From positions 1 through 42,484 of the forward strand of contig JAOAPR010000131.1 in NCBI GenBank assembly GCA_025463005.1: DNA of 42,484 bases. The letters are read 5' to 3'. Under the pieces are notes generated by a model. It had not been told where the DNA came from, searched no databases, and was given only the letters and a program-made list of their open reading frames with translations. Below, one piece after another: positions 1 to 8,438 of the stretch. The stretch comes from Bryobacterales bacterium. GTDB lineage: Bacteria > Acidobacteriota > Terriglobia > Bryobacterales > Bryobacteraceae. A program made the position numbers and the translations under genes. The number at the start of each line of letters is the position of its first letter. The stretch's first letter is position 1.

Positions 1-2
1 CC

Positions 3-32
3 GACGGCTTCGAGCCGGAGAGCAGCGAATGA
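3..32 (+). CDS. Possible C-terminal tail of an upstream gene
   Basis: An open frame enters from the left edge and stops at TGA 30-32, giving a short acidic tail ending DGFEPESSE. Only ten codons are visible, so nothing can be said about the product. It could equally be chance. Confidence 0.22.
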   Translation, partial: DGFEPESSE

Positions 33-56
33 CCGCAAATTATTGATAAGAAGGGG

Positions 57-142
57 TGCCCGGGGTGGGACTTGAACCCACACTCTCCTTACGGAAAAGG
101 GGATTTTAAGTCCCTTGCGTCTGCCAGTTTCGCCACCCGGGC
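57..142 (-). tRNA. tRNA-Leu (anticodon UAA)
   Basis: Read on the minus strand, this 86-nt stretch starts GCCCGGG and ends CCCGGGC plus discriminator A, giving a perfect 7-bp acceptor stem. The anticodon loop reads CTTAAAA, so the anticodon is UAA, decoding UUA/UUG leucine codons. A T-arm with GGTTCAAGTCC and a long variable arm are visible, as expected for a class II tRNA-Leu. The 3' CCA is not encoded; the bases after the discriminator are CCC, so CCA must be added by nucleotidyltransferase. Confidence 0.96.
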
Positions 143-529
143 TCGTTGAAACTCTGGACTCATTATGCCACTGCCCTACTGATCGTCCACACTGTGATGC
201 GAAACTGTGACCCCGCGGTCGACCTAGGCGCGTAGACGTCTACGTGTCAGGTGGCAACGGTAAGGCCGGCAATACCGGAACAACAAATCATCGCACCAGC
301 TAACGAAATTCGTAGGAGCCCAGATCACCGAACTCGCCAGTGTTGTTAGCCGTCCTGTTGCCTGCCGTCTGTAACTGTTCATTGGCTACCGGTCACAGCA
401 TATGAATCCAGCCAGGATCGTGACAATAGTACCTGTGCTCTAAGCGTACCGGCAGGCCCCATGATCTTGGGCAGTGGTGCTTTAAACCGTCCTTCCCAAG
501 CGCTATTATGCAATCGACAGGAGGCGACT
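143..529. other. Non-coding stretch between tRNA-Leu and the zinc-ribbon genes
   Basis: No convincing reading frame was found here on either strand. The frame that opens at 461 is better started at ATG 530, which has its own ribosome binding site. A 14-bp palindrome centred near 238 is the only structure noticed, and it is within chance expectation. Confidence 0.5.
162..189 (-). promoter_or_regulatory. Candidate promoter for tRNA-Leu
   Basis: On the minus strand a CATAAT -10-like hexamer (162-167) lies 20 nt upstream of the tRNA 5' end. A TGGACG -35-like hexamer (184-189) precedes it with a 16-nt spacer. The match to sigma-70 consensus is partial, so this is only a plausible placement. Confidence 0.3.
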
Positions 530-778
530 ATGATTCTCTGCGACCTATGCGGCCAAGCGAAAGAGTGTCAGCAAAAAGACATTGAGGGTAAGGAGTACGA
601 CATCTGCGCGGCATGCTGGAACCCGCTGGCGGAAAGGCTGAAGGGCAAAGGCCGTGTGAAGAAGGAGCGGGAAACGGTCTTCATCCCGCCGCTGCCGAAA
701 GAACCCGAAAAACCAGAGGCAAAACCGGTACCCGGAGAGCCGCCCAAAATCTGGGGTAGTGGGGGCAGGCCCCAGTAA
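530..778 (+). CDS. Small zinc-ribbon protein, unknown function
   Basis: This 82-residue protein opens with a CDLC pair at residues 4-7 and has a second pair, CAAC, near residue 30. The four cysteines look like a treble-clef or zinc-ribbon metal site. The C-terminal half is rich in Lys, Pro and Glu and looks disordered. ATG 530 was chosen because an AGGAGG-type ribosome binding site sits a few bases upstream; a longer frame back to 461 lacks one. The next gene starts 30 nt downstream and also encodes a CxxC protein, so the two probably form one transcript. I do not recognise the family; a nucleic-acid or protein-binding role is only a guess. Confidence 0.72.
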   Translation: MILCDLCGQAKECQQKDIEGKEYDICAACWNPLAERLKGKGRVKKERETVFIPPLPKEPEKPEAKPVPGEPPKIWGSGGRPQ

Positions 779-808
779 AGTTGGCAACAGGCCTGCTGGA
801 GAAACCGC

Positions 809-1015
809 ATGGAAAACGCACGCACCATCGATCGCGAACGAGGCCCGCGCGCCGCCATTTGTGCGCGCTGCGGTGGCGACGCGGAATGGGTTTTTCTCGA
901 TACCGGGCATACCCGCGTCGAAGTGATCTGTCCGGACTGCGGCAAGTTCGCTATGACAAGGGCCGAGTTCGACCAAGTCGAATCGGAGATCGTCGAACCG
1001 CACGAGCACGAGTGA
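809..1015 (+). CDS. Small double-CxxC zinc-ribbon protein
   Basis: This 68-residue protein has CARCG near residue 18 and CPDCG near residue 42, the classic two-knuckle arrangement of a zinc ribbon, followed by an acidic tail ending in His/Glu. GGAG at 798-801 supports ATG 809. It follows the previous zinc-ribbon gene by 30 nt on the same strand. The family is not recognised. Both proteins may be regulators or RNA-associated factors, but the sequence shows only the metal site. Confidence 0.68.
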   Translation: MENARTIDRERGPRAAICARCGGDAEWVFLDTGHTRVEVICPDCGKFAMTRAEFDQVESEIVEPHEHE

Positions 1016-1184
1016 GCTATCCGTTCGCTCTCGGGTAAAGAACCTATCGCGCGATCGGCAGGACCGCGTAACACCCCGACCAATCGGCACTTAGCCCGTA
1101 ACAGCAAGTGCTGCCTCTGTCTCTTGAAGTCATAAAGATTCTGAATCGTTGCACGATCTTCAAAGAGAGCAGGAGGAGTTGTCC

Positions 1185-2525
1185 ATGATGAAACGGGCGT
1201 TTCTAATTGGTGTGCTCGGCGCGATGGGTTGCTTCGGGCAGTTTTATCCCACCGGAGCACATGTGAATTTGTATTTCCCCCACTTAGCCGATGGGGGGCC
1301 GCTTGCCGGCCAGTGGCAAACCTCTCTTGAGTTTGTGAACCCCAGTACGACGCTGACCGCCCACGTCGAACTTCGGCTGTACGGGGACGAAGGCTTTCCG
1401 CTGAACCTGGACTTCGGCTCGGGCGCGCGTGCATTGCACACGTTCACGGTTGCGCCGGGAGGCAGCATTACCATTCGGAGCATGATCGCTTCTACCGACA
1501 AGATCGTTACGGGTCAGGCTATTGCCACCTCGGATATTCCTCTGCAAGGCACCGTACTGTTCCGTAATATCTCGAATAGCACCGCTTCCGTAGAAGCGTC
1601 GGCACCGGCAACTTTGCCGACGTCGCGATACCTGTCGCCCGCCACCAGGGACCTTGGAATCGCGCTGGCGAATATCGCGGGATCATCTAAATCCTTTCAG
1701 GTTACTGCCGTAAACTCTTCGGGAACCACTCTCGCGACTATCTTGGTTGGGGTCGCTGGATTTGGCCATAAGTCGTTCAACCTCTCGCAGATGTTGCCGG
1801 CACTTCCTGCCGATTTCAGCGGGTCTGTCATTATCACGCCGCAAATCCCGGGGGACCAGGTGCTGGCCTGGACGCTGAACGTCGAACGCGGACTGATCTC
1901 GACGCTGCCTTCGGGGCCGCTCGATTGGCCGATATCGCACTCGGACAGGATCACGCTTGTCTACAAGAGACTCCTCGGGGCCGCGCCATCGTTGCTGGCC
2001 GGTCTCGGGAACAACCTCAGTCTGCAGAATCCCGCTAATCTCGTGATCTCTTCCGATACCGCGGTGCACGCCTTTGCGAATTCGAATCAAACCGTCCAAA
2101 TCAATCTCGCCCTCTCGGAACTGGTGAGCGATTCTCCCAGCGAGCTCGCGTTCCTGGTGGCGCATGAGCTGGCCCACATCGCCCAATACCGGAGCGGCGC
2201 TCTCACGCTTCTCCTGCCGAACGATCCGGCGAACAGGGAACCGGACGCCGACCTGATCGCCATGATTCTGGTTCTGAGCGCGGGCTTCGACCCTTACGGC
2301 GCTGCCGGTGCGATCGGAAAATTGAGCATGGCGAACGGAAGCTCGGGGCTGGTGTCCCCGTTCTTCGACAATCTATCGGACCCGACCACTGCTTTCAGCG
2401 CCGCGCGCATTAACTCCATGCTTGGCGTGATCACGTCGGCGTGCAACTACGTGTCGATGAGCGGATACTGCGCACCTTACAAGGCGACGATTCATCCGCA
2501 TTTCCCCGGCTCCGCGCCGCTGTAA
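1185..2525 (+). CDS. Secreted HExxH zinc metalloprotease, M48-like
   Basis: The 446-residue product begins with MMKR and a hydrophobic run ending near GCFGQ, a signal peptide that is possibly a lipoprotein type. The middle (roughly 20-300) is beta-rich and not recognised. The catalytic motif HELAH is at residues 327-331, and EPDAD at about 352-356 would supply the third zinc ligand, as in M48-type peptidases (ExxAD). A short C-terminal region with two cysteines follows. ATG 1185 or 1188 is preceded by AGGAGGAG at 1171-1178, so the longer frame from 1149 was rejected. It probably acts outside the cytoplasmic membrane; the substrate is unknown. The gene stands alone and converges on the MetE-like gene. 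Confidence 0.8.
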   Translation: MMKRAFLIGVLGAMGCFGQFYPTGAHVNLYFPHLADGGPLAGQWQTSLEFVNPSTTLTAHVELRLYGDEGFPLNLDFGSGARALHTFTVAPGGSITIRSMIASTDKIVTGQAIATSDIPLQGTVLFRNISNSTASVEASAPATLPTSRYLSPATRDLGIALANIAGSSKSFQVTAVNSSGTTLATILVGVAGFGHKSFNLSQMLPALPADFSGSVIITPQIPGDQVLAWTLNVERGLISTLPSGPLDWPISHSDRITLVYKRLLGAAPSLLAGLGNNLSLQNPANLVISSDTAVHAFANSNQTVQINLALSELVSDSPSELAFLVAHELAHIAQYRSGALTLLLPNDPANREPDADLIAMILVLSAGFDPYGAAGAIGKLSMANGSSGLVSPFFDNLSDPTTAFSAARINSMLGVITSACNYVSMSGYCAPYKATIHPHFPGSAPL

Positions 2526-2534
2526 GCGGCTAAG

Positions 2535-2554
2535 ACAGAGACCCGCTCCTCTGT
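2535..2554. terminator. Weak hairpin between convergent genes
   Basis: ACAGAG (2535-2540) pairs with CTCTGT (2549-2554) across an 8-nt loop, in the 33-nt gap between two convergent stop codons. There is no T-tract, so a bidirectional terminator role is only suggested by position. Confidence 0.35.
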
Positions 2555-2558
2555 AAGC

Positions 2559-3650
2559 TCAGGCGGTTCCCCAGACTTTGCGGGCGGTGTCGGCGACCAG
2601 TTCCAGCTTGCGCCACTGTTCGTCCATTGACAGCAGGTTTCCCGCCGCCACGGAGGCGAAGCCGCACTGCGGGCTCAAGGCCAGCCGCTCCACAGGAACA
2701 TAACGGGCGGCTTGGTCGATGCGGCGACGCAAGTCGTCCTGTGATTCGAGCTGCGCGTCCTTCGTCGTCACTAATCCCAGCACCACGGTCTTGCCGGCCG
2801 GGACCCATCGCAGCGGCTCGAAACCGCCGGAACGCTCGTCATCGAACTCCAGCAGGAACCGGTCCACGTCCAGCGATCCGAATAATCGCTCGGCGATCAC
2901 ATCGTACCCGCCTTCCGTGAACCACCGGCTGCGGCTGTTCCCGCGGCAGATGTGCGCGGCCACGGTGACCTGATCCCGCGGAACATCGGCGAGCGCGGCA
3001 TTGTCCCCCGCGATTCCTTCCGCCAGTTCCTGGTCCGGATCGCGGCCCTCGGCCTCGATCTGCGCCCGGTGCTGCGGATCGAGATAGTGCGTATAGTAAG
3101 GAGCGTCGAACTGGATGTAGGTGACGCCCTGAGAAACCAGCCATCGCACCTCGTCGCGAAGGATGGCGGTGAGATCTTGTAACAGCTCGGCCCGAGTGGA
3201 GTAGGCCTTTTCGGTGAGTCCGGGACGGTAACTGCACACCACGAAATTCGACGGCGCAGGCAAGGTGACCTTGAACGGTCGTTTCGAAGCGCGCAGTAGG
3301 AACGGAACCTCGTGCGCTGTTAGATGATGCCTTTTGCGCAATTTTGCGCCGACCGCGTTCGCGCTACTGACCTCCGGACCTCCGCCAGGGCCCTTCCAGT
3401 CGAGCACCACGCGATCGCGAACGAACCCCTCCACCGCATCAGCCATGTCGGTTAGCCAGGAGCCCCGCCGGAATTCCCCATCTGTGATGCGGTCGAGCCC
3501 CGCAGCAGCCTGTTTTTCGAGGGCGTCCAGAATAGCGCTGTCCTCGATTTCACGAAGGCGTTGCGGATCCGCTCCAGCCGTTCGCGCCTCCAAGAGTTCC
3601 GCGGGACGGAGTAAACTGCCGACGTGCTCGGCTCGATCGGGTGACTTCAT
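2559..3650 (-). CDS. MetE-like (cobalamin-independent methionine synthase II family) core protein
   Basis: This 363-residue protein corresponds to the catalytic half of MetE only; the N-terminal half of the full ~750-residue enzyme is absent. Zinc-site residues can be placed: H233 and C235 in HICRGN, E268 in LLEFD, and C329 in SPQCGF, matching the His-x-Cys...Glu...Cys pattern of MetE. Short proteins of this family include methyltransferases and epoxyalkane:coenzyme M transferase, so a zinc-activated thiol as methyl or alkyl acceptor is likely, but the substrates cannot be read from sequence. The start lies 27 nt downstream of the HDOD gene's stop on the same strand, so co-transcription is possible. 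Confidence 0.85.
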   Translation of the reverse strand: MKSPDRAEHVGSLLRPAELLEARTAGADPQRLREIEDSAILDALEKQAAAGLDRITDGEFRRGSWLTDMADAVEGFVRDRVVLDWKGPGGGPEVSSANAVGAKLRKRHHLTAHEVPFLLRASKRPFKVTLPAPSNFVVCSYRPGLTEKAYSTRAELLQDLTAILRDEVRWLVSQGVTYIQFDAPYYTHYLDPQHRAQIEAEGRDPDQELAEGIAGDNAALADVPRDQVTVAAHICRGNSRSRWFTEGGYDVIAERLFGSLDVDRFLLEFDDERSGGFEPLRWVPAGKTVVLGLVTTKDAQLESQDDLRRRIDQAARYVPVERLALSPQCGFASVAAGNLLSMDEQWRKLELVADTARKVWGTA

Positions 3651-3677
3651 ACGAAGTCAGTATATTCTCAACCGGGC

Positions 3678-4556
3678 TCAGCGGAACATCACGCCCGCGG
3701 CGGTCCATTCAATGGCGAAGCGCTTAATCAGCGATTCCTGATCTACTGAGAAGCCATCGAATATAAGCGGCGGGATCTCTGGCGCGATGAGCGGTGCGGC
3801 CAGCAAGGACATGCCCCCGGCATTCACCACCGCATCCACCTTCGAGACTGCCAACGCCAGCGAGATCTTGCCTGACACCGCCGGTGATTTGTCAGGTTCG
3901 TGATGGTAGGCGGCCGCCGCGCGGATCGATTCGCCCAGGCCCCAGTAATCCACCGCCATGGCCGACAACTCCGCATGGTCGGTTTGCAGCAGAAGCCGCT
4001 CGCTTTTGAGAACTGGTTCGCGTGTCACGGCGGCAGCCGCCAGGATAGCTTCATACTGCTCCGGCAAGGCTACGGCGATTACCAGCTTGCCGACATCGTG
4101 GAACAGACCGGCCAGAAACGCGTCTTCCGGGTCCTCGAGCGGCACATGTTCCGCCAGTAACTCCAGGAACATCCCGGTCGCGACCGAGTGCAGATTGAAC
4201 CGCGTGATGGAAAAGCTCGGCGCGATTTTCCGCCTGCCAAAGAGGTTCGAAATCGACCGCGCCAGCGCGAACTTCCGCACGGTACCGATGCCGATCATCG
4301 CAATCGCGTGTTGGATCGAACTTATCGGATGGGCCCGGCCGAATGCGGCGGAGTTGGCGATCCCCAGGATCTGCGCCGAGAGCAGGGGATCCCGCTCAAT
4401 CAACACTGCCAATTCGTGGACGTCGCAATTGCGGCGGGCCAGGCGCCCGAGAAGCTGGGTGGCCGTGGGAGAGAGGGCCGGCACGCGCTCCAGGCTCAGC
4501 ACCGCCTGCTTGCGGGTCCTGCTCCGTTGATCTGAGCGTACCAACGCCATCGCCAC
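3678..4556 (-). CDS. HDOD domain signalling protein
   Basis: The 292-residue protein has an HDOD fold: a basic N-terminus, then LGRLARRN...ERDPLLSAQILGIANSAAFG (about 36-75), the helix ISSIQHAIAMIG typical of the family, and LFHDVGKL around residue 151-158. HDOD proteins are related to HD phosphohydrolases but often lack the full metal site; they act as output or scaffold domains in signal transduction and motility. No other domain is attached. It is divergent from the TPR gene with an 86-bp gap that contains both promoters. Confidence 0.85.
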   Translation of the reverse strand: MAMALVRSDQRSRTRKQAVLSLERVPALSPTATQLLGRLARRNCDVHELAVLIERDPLLSAQILGIANSAAFGRAHPISSIQHAIAMIGIGTVRKFALARSISNLFGRRKIAPSFSITRFNLHSVATGMFLELLAEHVPLEDPEDAFLAGLFHDVGKLVIAVALPEQYEAILAAAAVTREPVLKSERLLLQTDHAELSAMAVDYWGLGESIRAAAAYHHEPDKSPAVSGKISLALAVSKVDAVVNAGGMSLLAAPLIAPEIPPLIFDGFSVDQESLIKRFAIEWTAAGVMFR

Positions 4557-4642
4557 CTCTTCATATCGCTGGGGGATTGGTATATTTGACGAAATTTTCC
4601 GGAGAGTCCGGCCGGTCTGGCCGCACTATTTTGTTACCCAAT

Positions 4643-6427
4643 ATGGCATTCATATTATTCGTATGGGCTATTGGGACGGCGCTTGCGCAGGTGCCCGATC
4701 CGGCCTATGCCCCGCTGGATCGCGCTTATGCGGCCCTTCGGGCCAAGAATTACGAGCAAGCGATTCAAGGGTTCGAGCAGGCTGCGGCGCTCGATCCTGG
4801 GAGGGCGTCGATTCGCAAGGACCTTGGCTACACGCTGCTAAAGATCGGCCAAACGGAAGCAGCGCGCGATCAGTTCGCTGAAGCGATGACCCTTGACGCG
4901 GCGGACGATCAGGTCGCGCTCGAATACGCATTCCTGTGTTACGAAACCAGGCAGCAGGTGACCGCGCGGCGCGTGTTCGACCGGTTGCGCAAGAATGCGA
5001 ACGTGACTGCCGCGCAGGCTTTCGAGAATATCGACCGTCCTTTGCGCGAAGGGATCGCCCGCTGGACCCAGGCGCTGGAACTTTCGGCCGATAACTTCAG
5101 CGCGCACGAGGAGCTTGCCCACCTGGCCGAACAGCGCGACCAGCTCGATCTGGCCGCCGAGCAGTATCGGGCGGCTTGGACCTTGCGGCCGGCACGTCGC
5201 GACCTTCTGGTGAGTTTAGGCCGGGTGTGGAAGGAGCAGGGGCGTGCAGAAGAGGCTCTTACAGTCCTGCTTGCGGCCTCCCGTGGAGCCGAGCCGCGCG
5301 TTGCCGAACAAGCTCGCGAGCTTTTGCCCTCGCGCTACCCGTATGTCTACGAATTCGAGAAGGCCCTGGCTCTCGATCCCTCGAATGACGCGCTCCGCCG
5401 CGAGCTGGCGTACTTGCATCTGGAAATGGGCAACCGCCCCGCTGCGGAGCAGCAGCTTCAGTTGTTGCCGGATCCGCCGGCACCCTCTCCGCCGCCCCAA
5501 AACAACCAACCGCCGCAAGACAACAAGCTCCTGGGTGAGCAGAGTTTAGAGAAAGGTTACTTGAACGACGCTCTCAAGTATCTTCACGCGGCCCACGAAA
5601 ACGATCCGATGGATTTCGACGTGATGCTAAAGCTCGGCTGGGCCTATAACATCCTGAAAGACGACCGCGAGGCAGTGCGCTGGTTCGATCTTGCGCGCCA
5701 TAGCCCGGAGGCGGGAACGGCATCGGAGGCGTCGCGAGCATATGGGAATTTAACCCCGACGCTGCGACGCCTGCGAACTACCGTGTGGGCGTTTCCGACC
5801 GTTTCCACGCGCTGGCGGGACACCTTCGTCTATGCACAAGTTAAAACCGAGCTGCGGGTTGCGTTTCCGATCCACCCGTACTTGAGCCTGCGCTTGATTG
5901 GCGATACACGCGGCGCGGTGCGGATGGGCGCCAGCATTTCGCCCCAGAATCTCTCCGAACGTAGCGTGATCGTGGCGGCGGGCCTGGCGAGTCCCGTCTG
6001 GCGTGGTCTGATGGCCTGGTTTGAAGCGGGCGAAGCGCTAAGCGCCCGCGCCGTGCCGGATTATCGGGGAGGCATTACCTATGCGAAGGCCCTGCGCGGG
6101 CCGCACCGGCTGTTTGCGGAGACCAACGATGACGGTGTTTTCATCAGTCGTTTTGGGAACGATACCCTGCTGTATTCGCAGAACCGCACGGGCCGGTCAT
6201 TCAGCGAAAACGTCCAGCTTTACTGGAACTGGAACGCCACCGTCGACGCCAAGGGCGAGTATTGGGCCAACACCGTCGAGACCGGTCCCGGCGTCCGTTT
6301 TCGGCTAAATCCCTTGCAGTTCACGGTGAATTTTCTGCGCGGGACGTACCTGGTGAACCAGTCCAATCCCTACCGCCCCAACTTTAACGACGTTCGCATC
6401 GGCGTGTGGTATGCGTTCACCCGGTAG
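4643..6427 (+). CDS. TPR protein with C-terminal beta-barrel-like region (NfrA/PgaA-type exporter candidate)
   Basis: The 594-residue product starts with a signal peptide (MAFILFVWAIGTALAQ). Tetratricopeptide repeats follow over about residues 20-370, interrupted by a Pro/Gln/Asn-rich linker. From about residue 395 the sequence becomes beta-rich with alternating aromatic residues (YAQVKTELRVAFPIHPYLSLRLIG) and ends in GVWYAFTR, an outer-membrane-barrel style terminus. TPR plus barrel is the layout of exopolysaccharide exporters such as PgaA and of the phage N4 receptor NfrA, whose C-terminal domain this resembles. ATG 4643 was chosen; the frame remains open to 4343 but that part is antisense to the HDOD gene. 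The next gene overlaps the end by 17 nt, which indicates translational coupling. Confidence 0.72.
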   Translation: MAFILFVWAIGTALAQVPDPAYAPLDRAYAALRAKNYEQAIQGFEQAAALDPGRASIRKDLGYTLLKIGQTEAARDQFAEAMTLDAADDQVALEYAFLCYETRQQVTARRVFDRLRKNANVTAAQAFENIDRPLREGIARWTQALELSADNFSAHEELAHLAEQRDQLDLAAEQYRAAWTLRPARRDLLVSLGRVWKEQGRAEEALTVLLAASRGAEPRVAEQARELLPSRYPYVYEFEKALALDPSNDALRRELAYLHLEMGNRPAAEQQLQLLPDPPAPSPPPQNNQPPQDNKLLGEQSLEKGYLNDALKYLHAAHENDPMDFDVMLKLGWAYNILKDDREAVRWFDLARHSPEAGTASEASRAYGNLTPTLRRLRTTVWAFPTVSTRWRDTFVYAQVKTELRVAFPIHPYLSLRLIGDTRGAVRMGASISPQNLSERSVIVAAGLASPVWRGLMAWFEAGEALSARAVPDYRGGITYAKALRGPHRLFAETNDDGVFISRFGNDTLLYSQNRTGRSFSENVQLYWNWNATVDAKGEYWANTVETGPGVRFRLNPLQFTVNFLRGTYLVNQSNPYRPNFNDVRIGVWYAFTR

Positions 6428-8438
6428 CTGTGCCACATTGCCCCGGTGGCAGACGCCTTCAGCCTGTGTTCTGTCGCTGTTGCTGGCGTTCCCCTGCGCC
6501 GCGGCGACGCTCACCTTCCACGTCGCCGGCGACGATCCTGGCGGATGGCCCGCGATACTCTCGTCCATCGGCCTGCAACCCGCCGCGGCACACGCGGACG
6601 TCGAAGTGATTCCGGCCGGCGTCGCCGTTTCAGAGACGGACTGGAACCAGCGCGTCGAGCACGGCACGATCCTTATCCTGGAGGGCGCCTCGCCTCTGGC
6701 ATCTTCGTTCGGTTTCCGCGCAGGCACGCAACGCGTCTCGGTCCGCAGTGTCGAGGATTTGCGCGCCCCCCAGTTGCGCGTCATTTTGGAACAAGCGGTA
6801 GATGTACCGGTCTTTGAAAGTCCGAACGCCGCGCGCGTCTTCACCCGTGAGCGATATGGGAAAGCGCCTTTGGTGGCCGGATTCCGCAAGGGTTCAGGCG
6901 CGGTTCTGTGGACCGCCCTCACGCCCGGCCCGCGCGGATACGATCGTTTCCCGTACCTGCCGCAGGCGCTCGCCGATCTCGGTCTGGCGGCTCCCTTTCG
7001 CTCCGCGCGCCTGTGGGCTTTTTTCGATTCCGCTTATCGCGCCCGTGTGGACCTGGATTACTTCGCGCCTCGCTGGCGGCAAGCCGGAATCGCTGCGCTG
7101 CACGTGGCGGCGTGGCACTATTGGGAGCCCGATCCGCAGGCCGACGAGTACGTGCGCCGCCTGATCGAAGCCTGTCATCGCAATGCCATCCAGGTATACG
7201 CGTGGGTGGAGCTGCCGCACGTCAGTGAACGCTTTTGGGACCAGCATCCGGAGTGGCGCGAAAAAACCGCCTTGCTTCAGGACGCTCAGCTCGACTGGCG
7301 CAAGCTCATGAACCTGACCAATCGCGCGGCGTTTGACGAAACCGCCCGCGGCCTCCGCCAGTTGATCGACCGTTTCGATTGGGACGGCGTAAACCTGGCC
7401 GAGTTGTATTTCGAGTCGCTCGAAGGCCACGAGAATCCCGCCCGCTTCACGCCGATGAATAGCGACGTGCGCGCGGAATTCCTGGCGGCGTCCGGTATAG
7501 ATCCGTTGGAGCTCTTCAGCCCGCAATCGCCCCAGTATTTCAACAGCAGCGCGCAGGGCATGGCCCGATTCCTCTCGTTTCGCGCGGACCTCGCTCGCCA
7601 CCAGCAGGCCGAATGGATCGCCCGGATCGATGACATCCGCAAAACGAAATCGTGGCTTGACCTGACACTCACCCACGTAGACGACAGGTTCGATTCCAGC
7701 ATGCGGGAGAAGATCGGGGCCGATACGTCAAAGACGCTCCCGCTTCTCGGGCAGCACGATTTCACATTCTTGATCGAGGATCCGGCCACGGTCTGGCATC
7801 TGGGCCCGCAGCGTTATCCTCAGATCGCCGCCCGCTACCAGGCCCTGACGCCTCATACGGAAAAGCTCGCGATCGACATCAATATCGTCGAGCGGTATCA
7901 GGACGTTTATCCCACCAAGCAGCAGACCGGCTCGGAGCTGTTCGCGCTAGTGCACCTGGCGTCGGCCGCTTTCCCCCGCGTAGCCGTATATTTCGAGAAC
8001 TCGATCCTCGCGCCGGACCTGCCTCTGCTCCCCCCTTCTGCCGCTGCCATCGAGCGCGCCGAGCGATCGGGTGAGAATCTGGTCGTCAGTTCACGCGCAG
8101 GTGTGGGGGTAATGTGGACCGGCCCGGCGCTGGTCGATGGGCGGCCCTGGCCGGTCGCGTCGGACACCGTCGTCTGGCTGGCGCCGGGCTCGCATTCGAT
8201 CCAGCCGGCTGGCGTGAAACCAATTCTGCGCCTGGTGGATCTGAACGCTGAGCTACACTCGGCGGCGGCGGTGCCGGGCGGAATCGAGTTCGCCTACCAG
8301 AGCAGTGCCCGCGCGCTGGCGTACTTCGAAACACCGCCCGCGAGCTTCCAAATCGACGGCGCTGAAGCGCACCCGGTTATCGTCGGGAATGTGGTCATGC
8401 TTCCGCGCGGCCAGCACGTGGTTACGGTGCTAAAGTAA
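6411..8438 (+). CDS. Secreted TIM-barrel glycosidase-like protein (GHL/PgaB C-domain-like)
   Basis: The 675-residue protein begins with a signal peptide ending near FPCAAA. Residues ~200-480 resemble the glycosyl-hydrolase-like TIM barrels: a strand with AWVELPH (E267), and VNLAELYFES (E331) after the DWDGVN strand are candidate acidic catalytic residues. The N-terminal ~190 residues and the C-terminal ~130 residues (beta-rich) are unrecognised. It starts 17 nt inside the TPR/barrel gene and has no clear ribosome binding site, so its translation is probably coupled. The context suggests that it processes a polysaccharide exported by the upstream protein. The hydrolase assignment is structural inference and no substrate is implied. 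Confidence 0.65.
   Translation: MRSPGSCATLPRWQTPSACVLSLLLAFPCAAATLTFHVAGDDPGGWPAILSSIGLQPAAAHADVEVIPAGVAVSETDWNQRVEHGTILILEGASPLASSFGFRAGTQRVSVRSVEDLRAPQLRVILEQAVDVPVFESPNAARVFTRERYGKAPLVAGFRKGSGAVLWTALTPGPRGYDRFPYLPQALADLGLAAPFRSARLWAFFDSAYRARVDLDYFAPRWRQAGIAALHVAAWHYWEPDPQADEYVRRLIEACHRNAIQVYAWVELPHVSERFWDQHPEWREKTALLQDAQLDWRKLMNLTNRAAFDETARGLRQLIDRFDWDGVNLAELYFESLEGHENPARFTPMNSDVRAEFLAASGIDPLELFSPQSPQYFNSSAQGMARFLSFRADLARHQQAEWIARIDDIRKTKSWLDLTLTHVDDRFDSSMREKIGADTSKTLPLLGQHDFTFLIEDPATVWHLGPQRYPQIAARYQALTPHTEKLAIDINIVERYQDVYPTKQQTGSELFALVHLASAAFPRVAVYFENSILAPDLPLLPPSAAAIERAERSGENLVVSSRAGVGVMWTGPALVDGRPWPVASDTVVWLAPGSHSIQPAGVKPILRLVDLNAELHSAAAVPGGIEFAYQSSARALAYFETPPASFQIDGAEAHPVIVGNVVMLPRGQHVVTVLK

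Noticed and set aside
231-244. 14-bp perfect palindrome CGTAGACGTCTACG
   Set aside because: A 14-bp palindrome is expected about two or three times by chance in a window of this size, and nothing else marks the site.
568-1434. A 288-codon minus-strand frame over the zinc-ribbon genes
   Set aside because: It runs antisense across two supported small genes and into the metalloprotease, has Arg/Ser-rich low-quality composition and no domain.
4609-4623. Hairpin CGGCC/GGCCG upstream of the TPR gene, read as a terminator
   Set aside because: The stem is only five base pairs and lies between divergent genes close to a start codon, so a terminator makes little sense.
4343-4642. A 100-residue N-terminal extension of the TPR/barrel protein
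   Set aside because: It is antisense to the HDOD gene and low-complexity; a signal peptide starts cleanly at ATG 4643.
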